From CAZGMN01 sp964645765 (GTDB lineage Bacteria; Acidobacteriota; Aminicenantia; Aminicenantales; Aminicenantaceae), in assembly GCA_964645765.1 (NCBI GenBank), contig CAZYBE010000032.1:1-37455 (forward strand): a stretch of 37,455 nt of DNA, read 5' to 3'. This document shows, piece after piece, positions 8,544-15,268 of this stretch. A program made the translations under genes and the position numbers. Each line of letters starts with the position of its first letter. Position 1 is the first letter of the stretch. The notes under the pieces are model-generated. The model worked only from the letters and a program-made list of their open reading frames with translations, was not told the origin of the DNA and ran no database searches.

Positions 8544-9503
8544 CTAAGAAACTTTTGGCTCTTCTTTTGTGTATTCGTCTTTGGTCAAAAGGACTTCTTT
8601 GAAAGCCTTGACAACTCTGGGATCAAACTGTTTTCCCGATTCATTTTCTATTTCCTGAAAAGCCTTCCAGGGAGGCATCCCAGCTCGATAAGGCCTATCG
8701 GTGATCATCGCATCATAAGAATCAGCCACAGCGATGATTGCCGCTCCAAGAGGAACTCCATTCATTTCCGCCGATTGCATCTTTCTCCCTTCAAGATAAT
8801 ATTTGTGATGAGCGAGAACAATCGGAACGGCCTCCTCCAGCACCCCTCCCACCAGAGAAATTATCCTCGCTCCCTTTTCCGAATGACTGGACATCAGCTC
8901 CTTCTCAGTCGAAGTCAGAGAAGCCGCCTTATGAACAATATCCATACTGATCTCAAGCTTTCCTATATCATGGAGAAGGGCCGCAATCCTGACATTTTCC
9001 CTCTCGTACGACGGCAGCCCCATAACCCGGGCTATGTCCTCTGACAGAATGGCAACCCGCACTGAATGACCCTGGGTATACCTGTCAGCGGATTCAAGGT
9101 ATTTGGCCAGAATCTCCAGAATCCCAACATAAGCTGCCCTTAAGTCCCTGATCTTCTTATCTCTCTCTTCGTAGAGGTAGCCTATGGCCGCGCTGGTCAG
9201 GATTAAGAACGAGCTCCAGGCCGTCAAACTGACGATGATATAAGTCTTATCTACACCGGCTGTGAAAAAAGAAGAAGGAGAGATAAGGATGAAGATAATA
9301 ACGACAAGGATGCAGAGAAAAGCAGTGAGAACAGCCATTCTCCTGCCAAGAAAATAGCCAGCGGCGATTATCGGCAGATAAAAGAAATTCAAGAATCCCA
9401 TTTTGTAAGAGACAAGATAATTGATAAAGGCAACACAAACTAAAATGCTGAGAACAAGAATCTTTTCGAAGTGTTTAAGGACATATAATTTAATGTTATC
9501 CAT
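8544..9503 (-). CDS. Membrane HD-domain phosphohydrolase with diverged GYP region
   Basis: 319 residues. Residues about 12-110 form four or five hydrophobic membrane segments; after a short linker, an HD domain starts near 128 (HSVRVAILSEDIA, LLHDIGKLEIS, SHSEKGARII, VADSYDAMITDRPYR, FDPRVV). Known: HD-GYP proteins hydrolyse cyclic di-GMP. Here the position of HHExxDGxGYP reads HHKYYLEGRKMQS, so the GYP signature is lost while HD and the later DxxDA region remain. Activity toward c-di-GMP is therefore doubtful. The HD-GYP protein at 19725-20867 keeps the full motif. GAGGGG precedes the ATG. Confidence 0.92.
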   Translation of the reverse strand: MDNIKLYVLKHFEKILVLSILVCVAFINYLVSYKMGFLNFFYLPIIAAGYFLGRRMAVLTAFLCILVVIIFILISPSSFFTAGVDKTYIIVSLTAWSSFLILTSAAIGYLYEERDKKIRDLRAAYVGILEILAKYLESADRYTQGHSVRVAILSEDIARVMGLPSYERENVRIAALLHDIGKLEISMDIVHKAASLTSTEKELMSSHSEKGARIISLVGGVLEEAVPIVLAHHKYYLEGRKMQSAEMNGVPLGAAIIAVADSYDAMITDRPYRAGMPPWKAFQEIENESGKQFDPRVVKAFKEVLLTKDEYTKEEPKVS

Positions 9504-9679
9504 CTTAATCCCCTCTGAAAGAGATAATAAATTTTTGGCTTTTTCTTACCAAGCCAATCTTATAAATCATGCTTTGAATCATATTTTAGACCAGAATATA
9601 CTAAATATACCTATCTAAGTAAATAGTCGCTGGCGATGATTTTTGAAATGATTTTTTCCTTCTTGTCTTTCACCCAAAA

Positions 9680-9698
9680 GGGGGATTTTCCCCTCACC
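9680..9698 (+). repeat. Short repeat GGGGGATTTTCCnnTCACC, copy 2
   Basis: Second copy of the 19-bp sequence at 8389-8407. Here GGGG-atttt-CCCC also forms a small inverted repeat. It lies upstream of the HD-domain gene start. A CCGCT-aaa-AGCGG hairpin follows at about 9742-9754. Confidence 0.55.
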
Positions 9699-9830
9699 CT
9701 TGGATAAAAGAATGTCTCAAACTCTAACCTCTAACAATCATCCGCTAAAAGCGGCGTGTTTTCGAGACACCCAGCCTGAGCCATAACGAGGTTTTCTATC
9801 ACTGAAAAAAGATGCCAACCGATTATTTTC

Positions 9831-9860
9831 TTGACTTGGCAGAGAAAATGTGGCAATAGT
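9831..9860 (+). promoter_or_regulatory. Candidate promoter of the Arg-rich small protein
   Basis: TTGACT, 18-bp spacer, AATAGT, about 110 bases upstream of the ATG at 9973. Good -35, moderate -10. Confidence 0.4.
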
Positions 9861-9972
9861 AACTTAAACTAAGAATCATGAGGTTGGGATTTTATTAAAG
9901 AAATTTTAGTTTTCGACTCAAAATTCGATTCCCTTACACCCCATATAAATATCTCCTGTCCGGAGGAAGTCA

Positions 9973-10146
9973 ATGAAAAATAAAAGGAACAAGAGAACTT
10001 CGACATACAAGGACACTGAAAGGCGGGCCGGAAGGGACAGGCGGACCGGAAAGGACCGACGAAAGACAAAAACCCCCTTCCTAAAAAATAAGGAGCGTCG
10101 GTCAGGAGAAGACCGCCGCTCAGGGAAAGACCGCCGTCACCGTTAA
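9973..10146 (+). CDS. Small Arg/Lys-rich protein with GxDRR repeats
   Basis: 57 codons, ATG 9973 to TAA 10144-10146, with a clear GGAGG at 9962-9966 ahead of the ATG. About half of the residues are Arg or Lys. The sequence is built of repeats of the form ERR-x-G-x-DRR-x-GKDRR at residues 17-31 and again at 43-56, separated by a short Thr/Pro-containing spacer. There is no signal peptide or membrane segment. I do not recognise a family. Such a charge pattern suggests binding to nucleic acid or another polyanion, which is inference. It is followed by a hairpin at 10149-10206. Confidence 0.6.
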   Translation: MKNKRNKRTSTYKDTERRAGRDRRTGKDRRKTKTPFLKNKERRSGEDRRSGKDRRHR

Positions 10147-10148
10147 TC

Positions 10149-10206
10149 AAAAGGCTCTCAGATAAGGTCAAAATTCTCACTCACCAATTCTGACCAGAAG
10201 CCTTTT
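10149..10206 (+). terminator. Hairpin after the small Arg-rich gene
   Basis: AAAAGGCT (10149-10156) pairs with AGCCTTTT (10199-10206) and, inside, GGTCA (10166-10170) with TGACC (10191-10195). There is no good U-run directly after it, so it may be a 3'-end structure rather than a classical terminator. Confidence 0.35.
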
Positions 10207-10338
10207 CTGCTTGCCGCAAAATTCGCAGCTCGACTTTTTTAGTCATCTTAAACTCGTCTTTTTTTTACCTGAGGCATTCTGCCATAAACCTGGGATATTT
10301 TAGATAAATTTTACCAGCCTGAAAAAGAAAATTGGGAT

Positions 10339-10369
10339 TTGACAAAAAAATGAGAAAAATGATTATAAT
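10339..10369 (+). promoter_or_regulatory. Promoter of the permease-TrkA-PtsN operon
   Basis: Perfect TTGACA (10339-10344) and perfect TATAAT (10364-10369) separated by 19 bp, slightly long. This predicts a leader of about 115 nt before the permease ATG. Confidence 0.7.
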
Positions 10370-10492
10370 GGAGGGATTATTTTTCTTATATCTAAAATAA
10401 AATAGAAAAATTAATGAGGAAGGACTTCTATCCACTTGATTGCAAACTCTAAAAAGTTCTTGAGAAAATTCAATTGCCATCTGGCGTAAACC

Positions 10493-12058
10493 ATGAACAA
10501 AACCAACTCTCAGCTCAAGACTGAACTCAGACGAGATGTGACTGTCTGGGGCTCCTTTATGTGGGGCTACGCTGATGTCGGAGCTGATGTTTATGTGGCC
10601 TTAGGCCTGGTTATGGCTGCTGCCCAAGGCGCAACCAACCTGGCCTTTGCCCTGGCCGGCCTTGTCTACATCATGATCGGTCTGGCTTATACCGAGCTCG
10701 CCTCATCCTATCCTGTGGCTGGAGGAGGGCATTATTTCACCTTGAGAGGCCTCGGCGATTTTTGGGGATTTGTGGCCGGTTCCGCGCTTTTACTCGATTA
10801 TACAATCGACATCGCCCTCTTTGCTTATGCCTCGGCTGGCTACATCAATTTCTTCTTTCCTTCAATCGCCAAAATATCGATGGATATTGGCCCCTTCCAC
10901 AACGTCAACCCAGCCTGGGCATTGGAAACTTTGGCTATCATCGGGTTTCTCATCTGGATCAATATCCTTGGAATCCGGCAATCCTCGCTCATGAACGAAA
11001 TACTGGGTGCTGTCGACATCATCACCGAATCGACAATCATCATAATGGGTTTTCTTTTTGCCTGGAAGCCAGAGCTCCTTGTCCATCAATGGAAGACCCA
11101 GTTTCCCAGTCTTCATAATTTTATGTACGGTTCATCTCTGGCCATCATCTCTTATGTCGGACTGGAATCGATCTCGCAGGCCGCACAGGAAACAAAGCGT
11201 CCGGCGACGATCATTCCCAGAACTTCGCTATCCTTAATCTTCACGGTTTTTATCTTTGCCACAACTTTCTCTACAGTCGGCCTGGGCATCCTCAACTGGC
11301 AGGAGTTCGCTCTTCATCAAGCAAACCCGGTGGCGAGGCTGGCCAGTGCTATTCCTTACATCGGCGTTGTTGCCGGTCCTTTCGCGGCGCTGCTCGGAGC
11401 AACCATTCTTCTCATCTCCTCCAATTCCGGTGTGATGAGCGCTTCAAGGGTTACCTTCTCGATGAGCCAGTTGAAATTGATCACGCCCTGGTTTGATGCC
11501 GTTCATCCCAAGTTCTACACCCCGGTGAGGACCATTGTCTTCTTCTCTCTCATGGGAGCGCTCGAGGCAGTGCTTTCAGCTTTAACCCCTAGAGTTCTGG
11601 ATACTCTGGGGAATATGTACGCTTTTGGTGCGAGTTTGGGCTATCTTTTGGTTTTCATCTCGCTCATCAAGCTCCGCTTCTCAGACCCTTATACCCCTCG
11701 TCCTTACTCAATGCCTTTAAACATCCCCATAAAGCATCACGGCCGGAAGATTAAGTTCCCCATCCTTGGCGTTATTGGAACGATTGGAGTGAGCTTAATC
11801 CTTTTTGAGGTTATTCTCACTCACACCATCGGCCGGATTGCCGGTCCAGTCTGGGTTCTGGCCTGCATCGGCTATTATCTCTGGTTCCGGCGCAAGAATG
11901 GATTACCGGTCTTCGGCAATGTCAAACATGACTGGGAGAAAGAGCAGATTGAAGTCCTTACTTCGGCTGAAGAATACGAGCTGGTTGAGGTCTACAAACA
12001 GACCCTAAAAGAAAGGGATTTAGCGCTGGCAAAATCTAAGAATAATGGAATAAAATAA
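10493..12058 (+). CDS. APC-superfamily permease
   Basis: 521 residues with about 12 hydrophobic segments and a cytoplasmic C-terminal tail of ~50 residues rich in Glu/Lys. The N-terminal segment VTVWGSFMWGYADVGADVYVALGL is in the position where APC transporters have the unwound TM1 (G-S-G-like) substrate site, here without the classic GSGIG. Known: the superfamily moves amino acids, polyamines or, in KimA, potassium. It heads a tight operon with UspA, two TrkA-type proteins and an EIIA-Ntr-like protein, all typical regulators of ion or solute transport. The substrate cannot be read from sequence. Confidence 0.92.
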   Translation: MNKTNSQLKTELRRDVTVWGSFMWGYADVGADVYVALGLVMAAAQGATNLAFALAGLVYIMIGLAYTELASSYPVAGGGHYFTLRGLGDFWGFVAGSALLLDYTIDIALFAYASAGYINFFFPSIAKISMDIGPFHNVNPAWALETLAIIGFLIWINILGIRQSSLMNEILGAVDIITESTIIIMGFLFAWKPELLVHQWKTQFPSLHNFMYGSSLAIISYVGLESISQAAQETKRPATIIPRTSLSLIFTVFIFATTFSTVGLGILNWQEFALHQANPVARLASAIPYIGVVAGPFAALLGATILLISSNSGVMSASRVTFSMSQLKLITPWFDAVHPKFYTPVRTIVFFSLMGALEAVLSALTPRVLDTLGNMYAFGASLGYLLVFISLIKLRFSDPYTPRPYSMPLNIPIKHHGRKIKFPILGVIGTIGVSLILFEVILTHTIGRIAGPVWVLACIGYYLWFRRKNGLPVFGNVKHDWEKEQIEVLTSAEEYELVEVYKQTLKERDLALAKSKNNGIK

Positions 12059-12065
12059 GAAGGTC

Positions 12066-12275
12066 ATGAAAAGCCCTTTACACTCAAGATTAATCTATTC
12101 CTTATCCTCCGGGATACTGTTTTTGGCTTTGGGAATCGTTATATTTTTACGGGCCAAAGGCTTCAGCCATTTTTTCAGTGCAGGTCTTTTTGCTCTCCTC
12201 ATCGCTGCTTACGGTATCTATAGAATCGCCTTCTTTATCAATTTATTAAAAAAAGAAAGAGAAGAAGCTAAATGA
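12066..12275 (+). CDS. Small two-helix membrane protein
   Basis: 69 residues with two hydrophobic segments (about 8-28 and 37-58) and a charged C-terminus (LLKKEREEAK). There is no recognised family. It starts 7 bases after the permease stop and its stop overlaps the ATG of the UspA gene by 4 nt (ATGA), so translation is probably coupled. Position suggests an accessory subunit of the permease; this is inference. Confidence 0.75.
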   Translation: MKSPLHSRLIYSLSSGILFLALGIVIFLRAKGFSHFFSAGLFALLIAAYGIYRIAFFINLLKKEREEAK

Positions 12276-12835
12276 ACGAAGCTCCTCACATAACTCTTCT
12301 TGGCGCAGTTTTGGCGGCAATCTTTAGCACTGCAATGTTCACCATAATCTGGTGGATGCTCCATCCACCACCGCAGGTTCCTCTTTCAGTTGCCAAGGCA
12401 AAGATTGCCATCTCGGCTCTAAAGAAGATCATTGTACCCACAACAGGCACAACTTATTCTGAAAATGCGATAGAACTTGCCTGCCGCCTTGGACTCTTGC
12501 AGAAAGCTGAAATTATCGTAACCTATGTCATTGAGATTCCCTTCACCTTGCCCCTCAATGCTGCAATGGAGAAAGCAGAGGCAATTGCCAAAGAGGTGAT
12601 AGCCAGAGCAGTGGCCATCGTCCATCACCACAATCTGCTCGCAAAGCCGAAGATTGAGAGAGCCCGACAAGTGGGCGAGGGAATTGTGCGCTTGGCTAAA
12701 GAGGAGGGTGCTGACTTGATTGTAATCGGCATTCGTCCTGCCCTGGGCCGACCAGAGAAAATTATAGGGCGGACTTCTGAGATAGTGCTTCGCCGTGCCC
12801 CTTGCGAGGTCATCATCGAGCGGAGACCAGAATAA
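12272..12835 (+). CDS. Membrane-anchored universal stress protein (UspA fold)
   Basis: 187 residues. Residues about 7-31 form one membrane segment (LLGAVLAAIFSTAMFTIIWW); a UspA domain follows from about 50 (KKIIVPTTGTTYSENAIELACRL) to the C-terminal nucleotide-loop region (DLIVIGIRP, GRTSEIVLRRAPCEVII). Known: Usp domains bind ATP, AMP or c-di-AMP and are found fused to or beside transporters. A membrane anchor on a Usp is uncommon and supports a role at the adjacent permease. Confidence 0.9.
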   Translation: MNEAPHITLLGAVLAAIFSTAMFTIIWWMLHPPPQVPLSVAKAKIAISALKKIIVPTTGTTYSENAIELACRLGLLQKAEIIVTYVIEIPFTLPLNAAMEKAEAIAKEVIARAVAIVHHHNLLAKPKIERARQVGEGIVRLAKEEGADLIVIGIRPALGRPEKIIGRTSEIVLRRAPCEVIIERRPE

Positions 12836-12852
12836 TTGATTAGGGAGGCTTC

Positions 12853-13278
12853 ATGAAGGCTATTATCTTGGGCTGCGGAAGGGTCGGCTCAATGCTGGCC
12901 AGACAATTGACGGAAAATGGATGGGAAGTGACTGTGGTTGATTCCGACCCGAACTCCTTTGTCAATCTCGGCGACAATTTCCCTGGCAACCAGGTGGCTG
13001 GCCGTATCAGCGATGAGGAAGTCCTGAGAGGTGCTGGCATGAATTCTGCCGACCTTGTTGTCGCCCTCACTTCAGACGATATTGCCAACTTAATGGCCGC
13101 GCAGATTGCTCGTCAAAAATTTGGGCGAGAGATGGTTTTAGCAAGGGTGCGCGACCCGGTGAAAGCCGGTGCCTACCGTGACTTTGGACTCAAGACCATT
13201 TGTTCGACCAATATCGAGCTGGAGATGATTCTCAATGAGATTGGAATAAAGCCCAAAAAGTTCAAAGGGAGTTTTTAG
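12853..13278 (+). CDS. TrkA-N (RCK-type) NAD-binding protein
   Basis: 141 residues consisting of one Rossmann-type TrkA-N domain: glycine motif ILGCGRVGSMLA (residues 5-16), acidic residue after strand 2 (VVDSDP), and DLVVALTSDD. There is no TrkA-C domain. Known: these domains bind NAD(H) or ATP and gate Trk/Ktr potassium transporters. No TrkH/KtrB channel is in the operon. AGGGAGG precedes the ATG. Its stop codon directly abuts the ATG of the next TrkA gene, suggesting a heteromeric pair. Confidence 0.93.
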   Translation: MKAIILGCGRVGSMLARQLTENGWEVTVVDSDPNSFVNLGDNFPGNQVAGRISDEEVLRGAGMNSADLVVALTSDDIANLMAAQIARQKFGREMVLARVRDPVKAGAYRDFGLKTICSTNIELEMILNEIGIKPKKFKGSF

Positions 13279-13923
13279 ATGTACATCATAATCGTTGGCG
13301 CCGGAAAAGTTGGCTACAATCTCTCCAAGGCTCTCATCGCTGAGGGCCTTGAAATCCTGCTGATTGAAAGAGACAGGAACAAATACAATCTTTTAACTAA
13401 AGAATTGGGAGAAGCCATCTATTTCGGCAATGGCTGTGAAGTCTCCACCCTGAAAAATATTGGCAGCAATCGGGCGGATATGCTTATCGCTGTAACCGGC
13501 CTTGACCAGGAGAACCTCGTTGCCTGCCAGCTGGCCAAGCTCATCTTCATGGTTCCAAAGACACTGGCCTTGGTCAACGACCCTAAGAATGAAGAACTGT
13601 TCAAAACCTTGGGAGTCGACCTCGTCGTCAACACGACCAATCTCATCAGCGCCCTCATCGGTCATAAACTGAATATCCATGTTCTCCTTCCCCTTCTGAC
13701 TTTTAAAAACCTCGAAATTGTTCAGGCTGAAATCACAGATTCTTCTCCGGCTGTCAACAAGCAGGTCAAGGACCTCGGGCTGCCGGCTGATTCGCTCCTT
13801 ATCGCAGCCATCAGGAATGAGAATGCGATTTTGCTCAAGGGCGATTCAGTGATCTTAGCCAACGATACAATCCTTGCCCTTACCACTCGAGAGAAAGAAA
13901 ACGAGTTGAGAAAGATTTTATAA
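13279..13923 (+). CDS. TrkA-family protein (TrkA-N plus TrkA-C)
   Basis: 214 residues: TrkA-N domain at about 1-125 (IIIVGAGKVGYNLS, LLIERDRNK, ADMLIAVTGLDQEN) and TrkA-C ligand-binding domain at about 145-208 (QAEITDSSPAVNKQVKDLG, LIAAIRNENAILLKGDSVI). It starts immediately after the previous stop. Known: TrkA-C domains bind small ligands such as c-di-AMP. Together with the upstream protein it forms the equivalent of a two-domain TrkA. The likely target here is the APC permease, because no Trk channel is present in the operon (inference). Confidence 0.93.
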   Translation: MYIIIVGAGKVGYNLSKALIAEGLEILLIERDRNKYNLLTKELGEAIYFGNGCEVSTLKNIGSNRADMLIAVTGLDQENLVACQLAKLIFMVPKTLALVNDPKNEELFKTLGVDLVVNTTNLISALIGHKLNIHVLLPLLTFKNLEIVQAEITDSSPAVNKQVKDLGLPADSLLIAAIRNENAILLKGDSVILANDTILALTTREKENELRKIL

Positions 13924-13924
13924 G

Positions 13925-14383
13925 ATGAAAGTTACAAAATTTCTTCCCGCCTCTCAAATAAACATTGAACTGCAGGCTAAAGATAAGGAGGAAGTGATTG
14001 AGTCTCTGGTCAATATTCTGGTCGAGCAGGGCCATGTTCCTAAAGAAAAGGTTGAGGAAGTGAAGGCTGCTCTGTTCGAAAGAGAGGCACTGACGAGCAC
14101 AGGGCTTGGCTACGGCATTGCCCTGCCGCACGTTAAAACGAACGTTGTCCGCGAGATTTGTATCGCCTTTGGCCGAAGCGCCAAGGGGGTCGATTTCGAC
14201 GCCTTGGACGACAATCCCGTCCATCTCTTCTTTCTTATTCTTGCTCCCACCGACAAAACCGAAGAATATTTGAAGACCCTCTCTTCCATATCAGCCCTTT
14301 TGAAGAATGCTAAGATACGCTCCCAACTCCAGGCCGCCAGGTCAGCGGATGAGATTTTTAAGATATTTGACCAAACCGAATAA
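13925..14383 (+). CDS. PTS EIIA (fructose/nitrogen-type, PtsN-like) protein
   Basis: 152 residues matching the EIIA type-2 domain. The phosphorylated His lies in GIALPHVK (about residues 62-69), following TSTGLGYG; the C-terminal helix region carries FLILAPTDKTEEYLKTLSSIS. Known: PtsN is phosphorylated by EI-Ntr/NPr and in enterobacteria binds TrkA and KdpD to control potassium uptake. Its place at the end of this TrkA-containing operon, one base after the trkA stop codon, fits that link. No sugar-specific EIIB/EIIC is nearby. Confidence 0.92.
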   Translation: MKVTKFLPASQINIELQAKDKEEVIESLVNILVEQGHVPKEKVEEVKAALFEREALTSTGLGYGIALPHVKTNVVREICIAFGRSAKGVDFDALDDNPVHLFFLILAPTDKTEEYLKTLSSISALLKNAKIRSQLQAARSADEIFKIFDQTE

Positions 14384-14400
14384 AAATCTTATTTGACTCC

Positions 14401-15210
14401 ATGAAAAGAAAGAGGAAGGCGCTAGGCCAGCATTTCCTGAAAAACCGTGCCGTCTTGGAGAAAATCATTCAGGTCATCTCACCAGACGAGAATGACCTGG
14501 TCATCGAAATAGGGGCAGGCAAGGGAGCCCTGACTTTTCCCCTGGCAGAAAGAGCAGGCAAAGTCATCGCTGTTGAGAAAGACCCTTGCCTCATTCCCTT
14601 TCTCCTAAAAAGAAGCTTCTCGAATCTCATGATCATGGAAAAGGACATCCTGAGAGTTGACTTCAGAGAAATCATAAGCAAAGAAGAAAAACTCAAAAGA
14701 ACCGTGAAGCTGGTGGGCAATCTGCCTTATTCTCTGTCCTCTCCGCTTCTCTTCAAACTCCTCAAGAATAAAGAACTCTTCACGGAGTGCATCTTCCTCC
14801 TCCAGAAAGAATTTGCAGAGAGAATATGCGGCCAGCCTGGTTCGAAAATTTATGCTCCTCTCTCGATCCTCTTTCAGATATATTTTTTGGCCAAAATCCA
14901 TTTTCTCGTCTCCCCGGATTCTTTCTCACCCCCTCCCAAAGTTAACTCGGCTTTGATTTCTCTAAAAAAAAGAAGCCAACCTCTTTTCTTTATAAAGAAT
15001 GAAGAGATTTTCCGAAAATTTTTAAGGGCTGCTTTCCAGCAAAGAAGAAAAATCCTTATAAATAATCTAAAAAATATCAATCTCCCTTTATCCCTCATAA
15101 ACGAGGCTTATAAAAAATTCGCCTTGGAAAGAAACATCCGCCCCGAGCAACTGACCATCTCCCAATTCGTTGAGCTCTTTAACTTTTTCTCCCAGCAGTC
15201 TCTCGTTTGA
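14401..15210 (+). CDS. rsmA: 16S rRNA (adenine1518/1519-N6)-dimethyltransferase RsmA (KsgA)
   Basis: 269 residues. The N-terminus KALGQHFLKN is the family signature. SAM-binding motif I is VIEIGAGKGALT (about 34-45), the acidic loop AVEKD, and the catalytic motif NLPYSLSSPLL. The C-terminal domain carries FSPPPKVNSALI. Known: it dimethylates two adjacent adenines of 16S rRNA during small-subunit maturation. It starts 17 bases after ptsN with no strong ribosome site and is probably the last gene of the operon or weakly coupled. Confidence 0.96.
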   Translation: MKRKRKALGQHFLKNRAVLEKIIQVISPDENDLVIEIGAGKGALTFPLAERAGKVIAVEKDPCLIPFLLKRSFSNLMIMEKDILRVDFREIISKEEKLKRTVKLVGNLPYSLSSPLLFKLLKNKELFTECIFLLQKEFAERICGQPGSKIYAPLSILFQIYFLAKIHFLVSPDSFSPPPKVNSALISLKKRSQPLFFIKNEEIFRKFLRAAFQQRRKILINNLKNINLPLSLINEAYKKFALERNIRPEQLTISQFVELFNFFSQQSLV

Positions 15211-15251
15211 ATTTTTCCAACCTCTTTCCCTTTAGTAAAAAGAAACAAATA

Positions 15252-15260
15252 TGCTATAAT
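15252..15260 (+). promoter_or_regulatory. Extended -10 promoter immediately before ftsK
   Basis: TGC followed by a perfect TATAAT (15255-15260); no good -35 is seen at the right distance. Transcription would begin near 15267, only about 2 bases before the ATG at 15269. Confidence 0.5.
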
Positions 15261-15268
15261 TCTAAAAA

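Noticed and set aside
9720..9760. attC-like start CTCTAACAATCATCCGC on the plus strand
   Set aside because: No GTTRRRY box follows within 150 bp and no cassette-type gene lies upstream.
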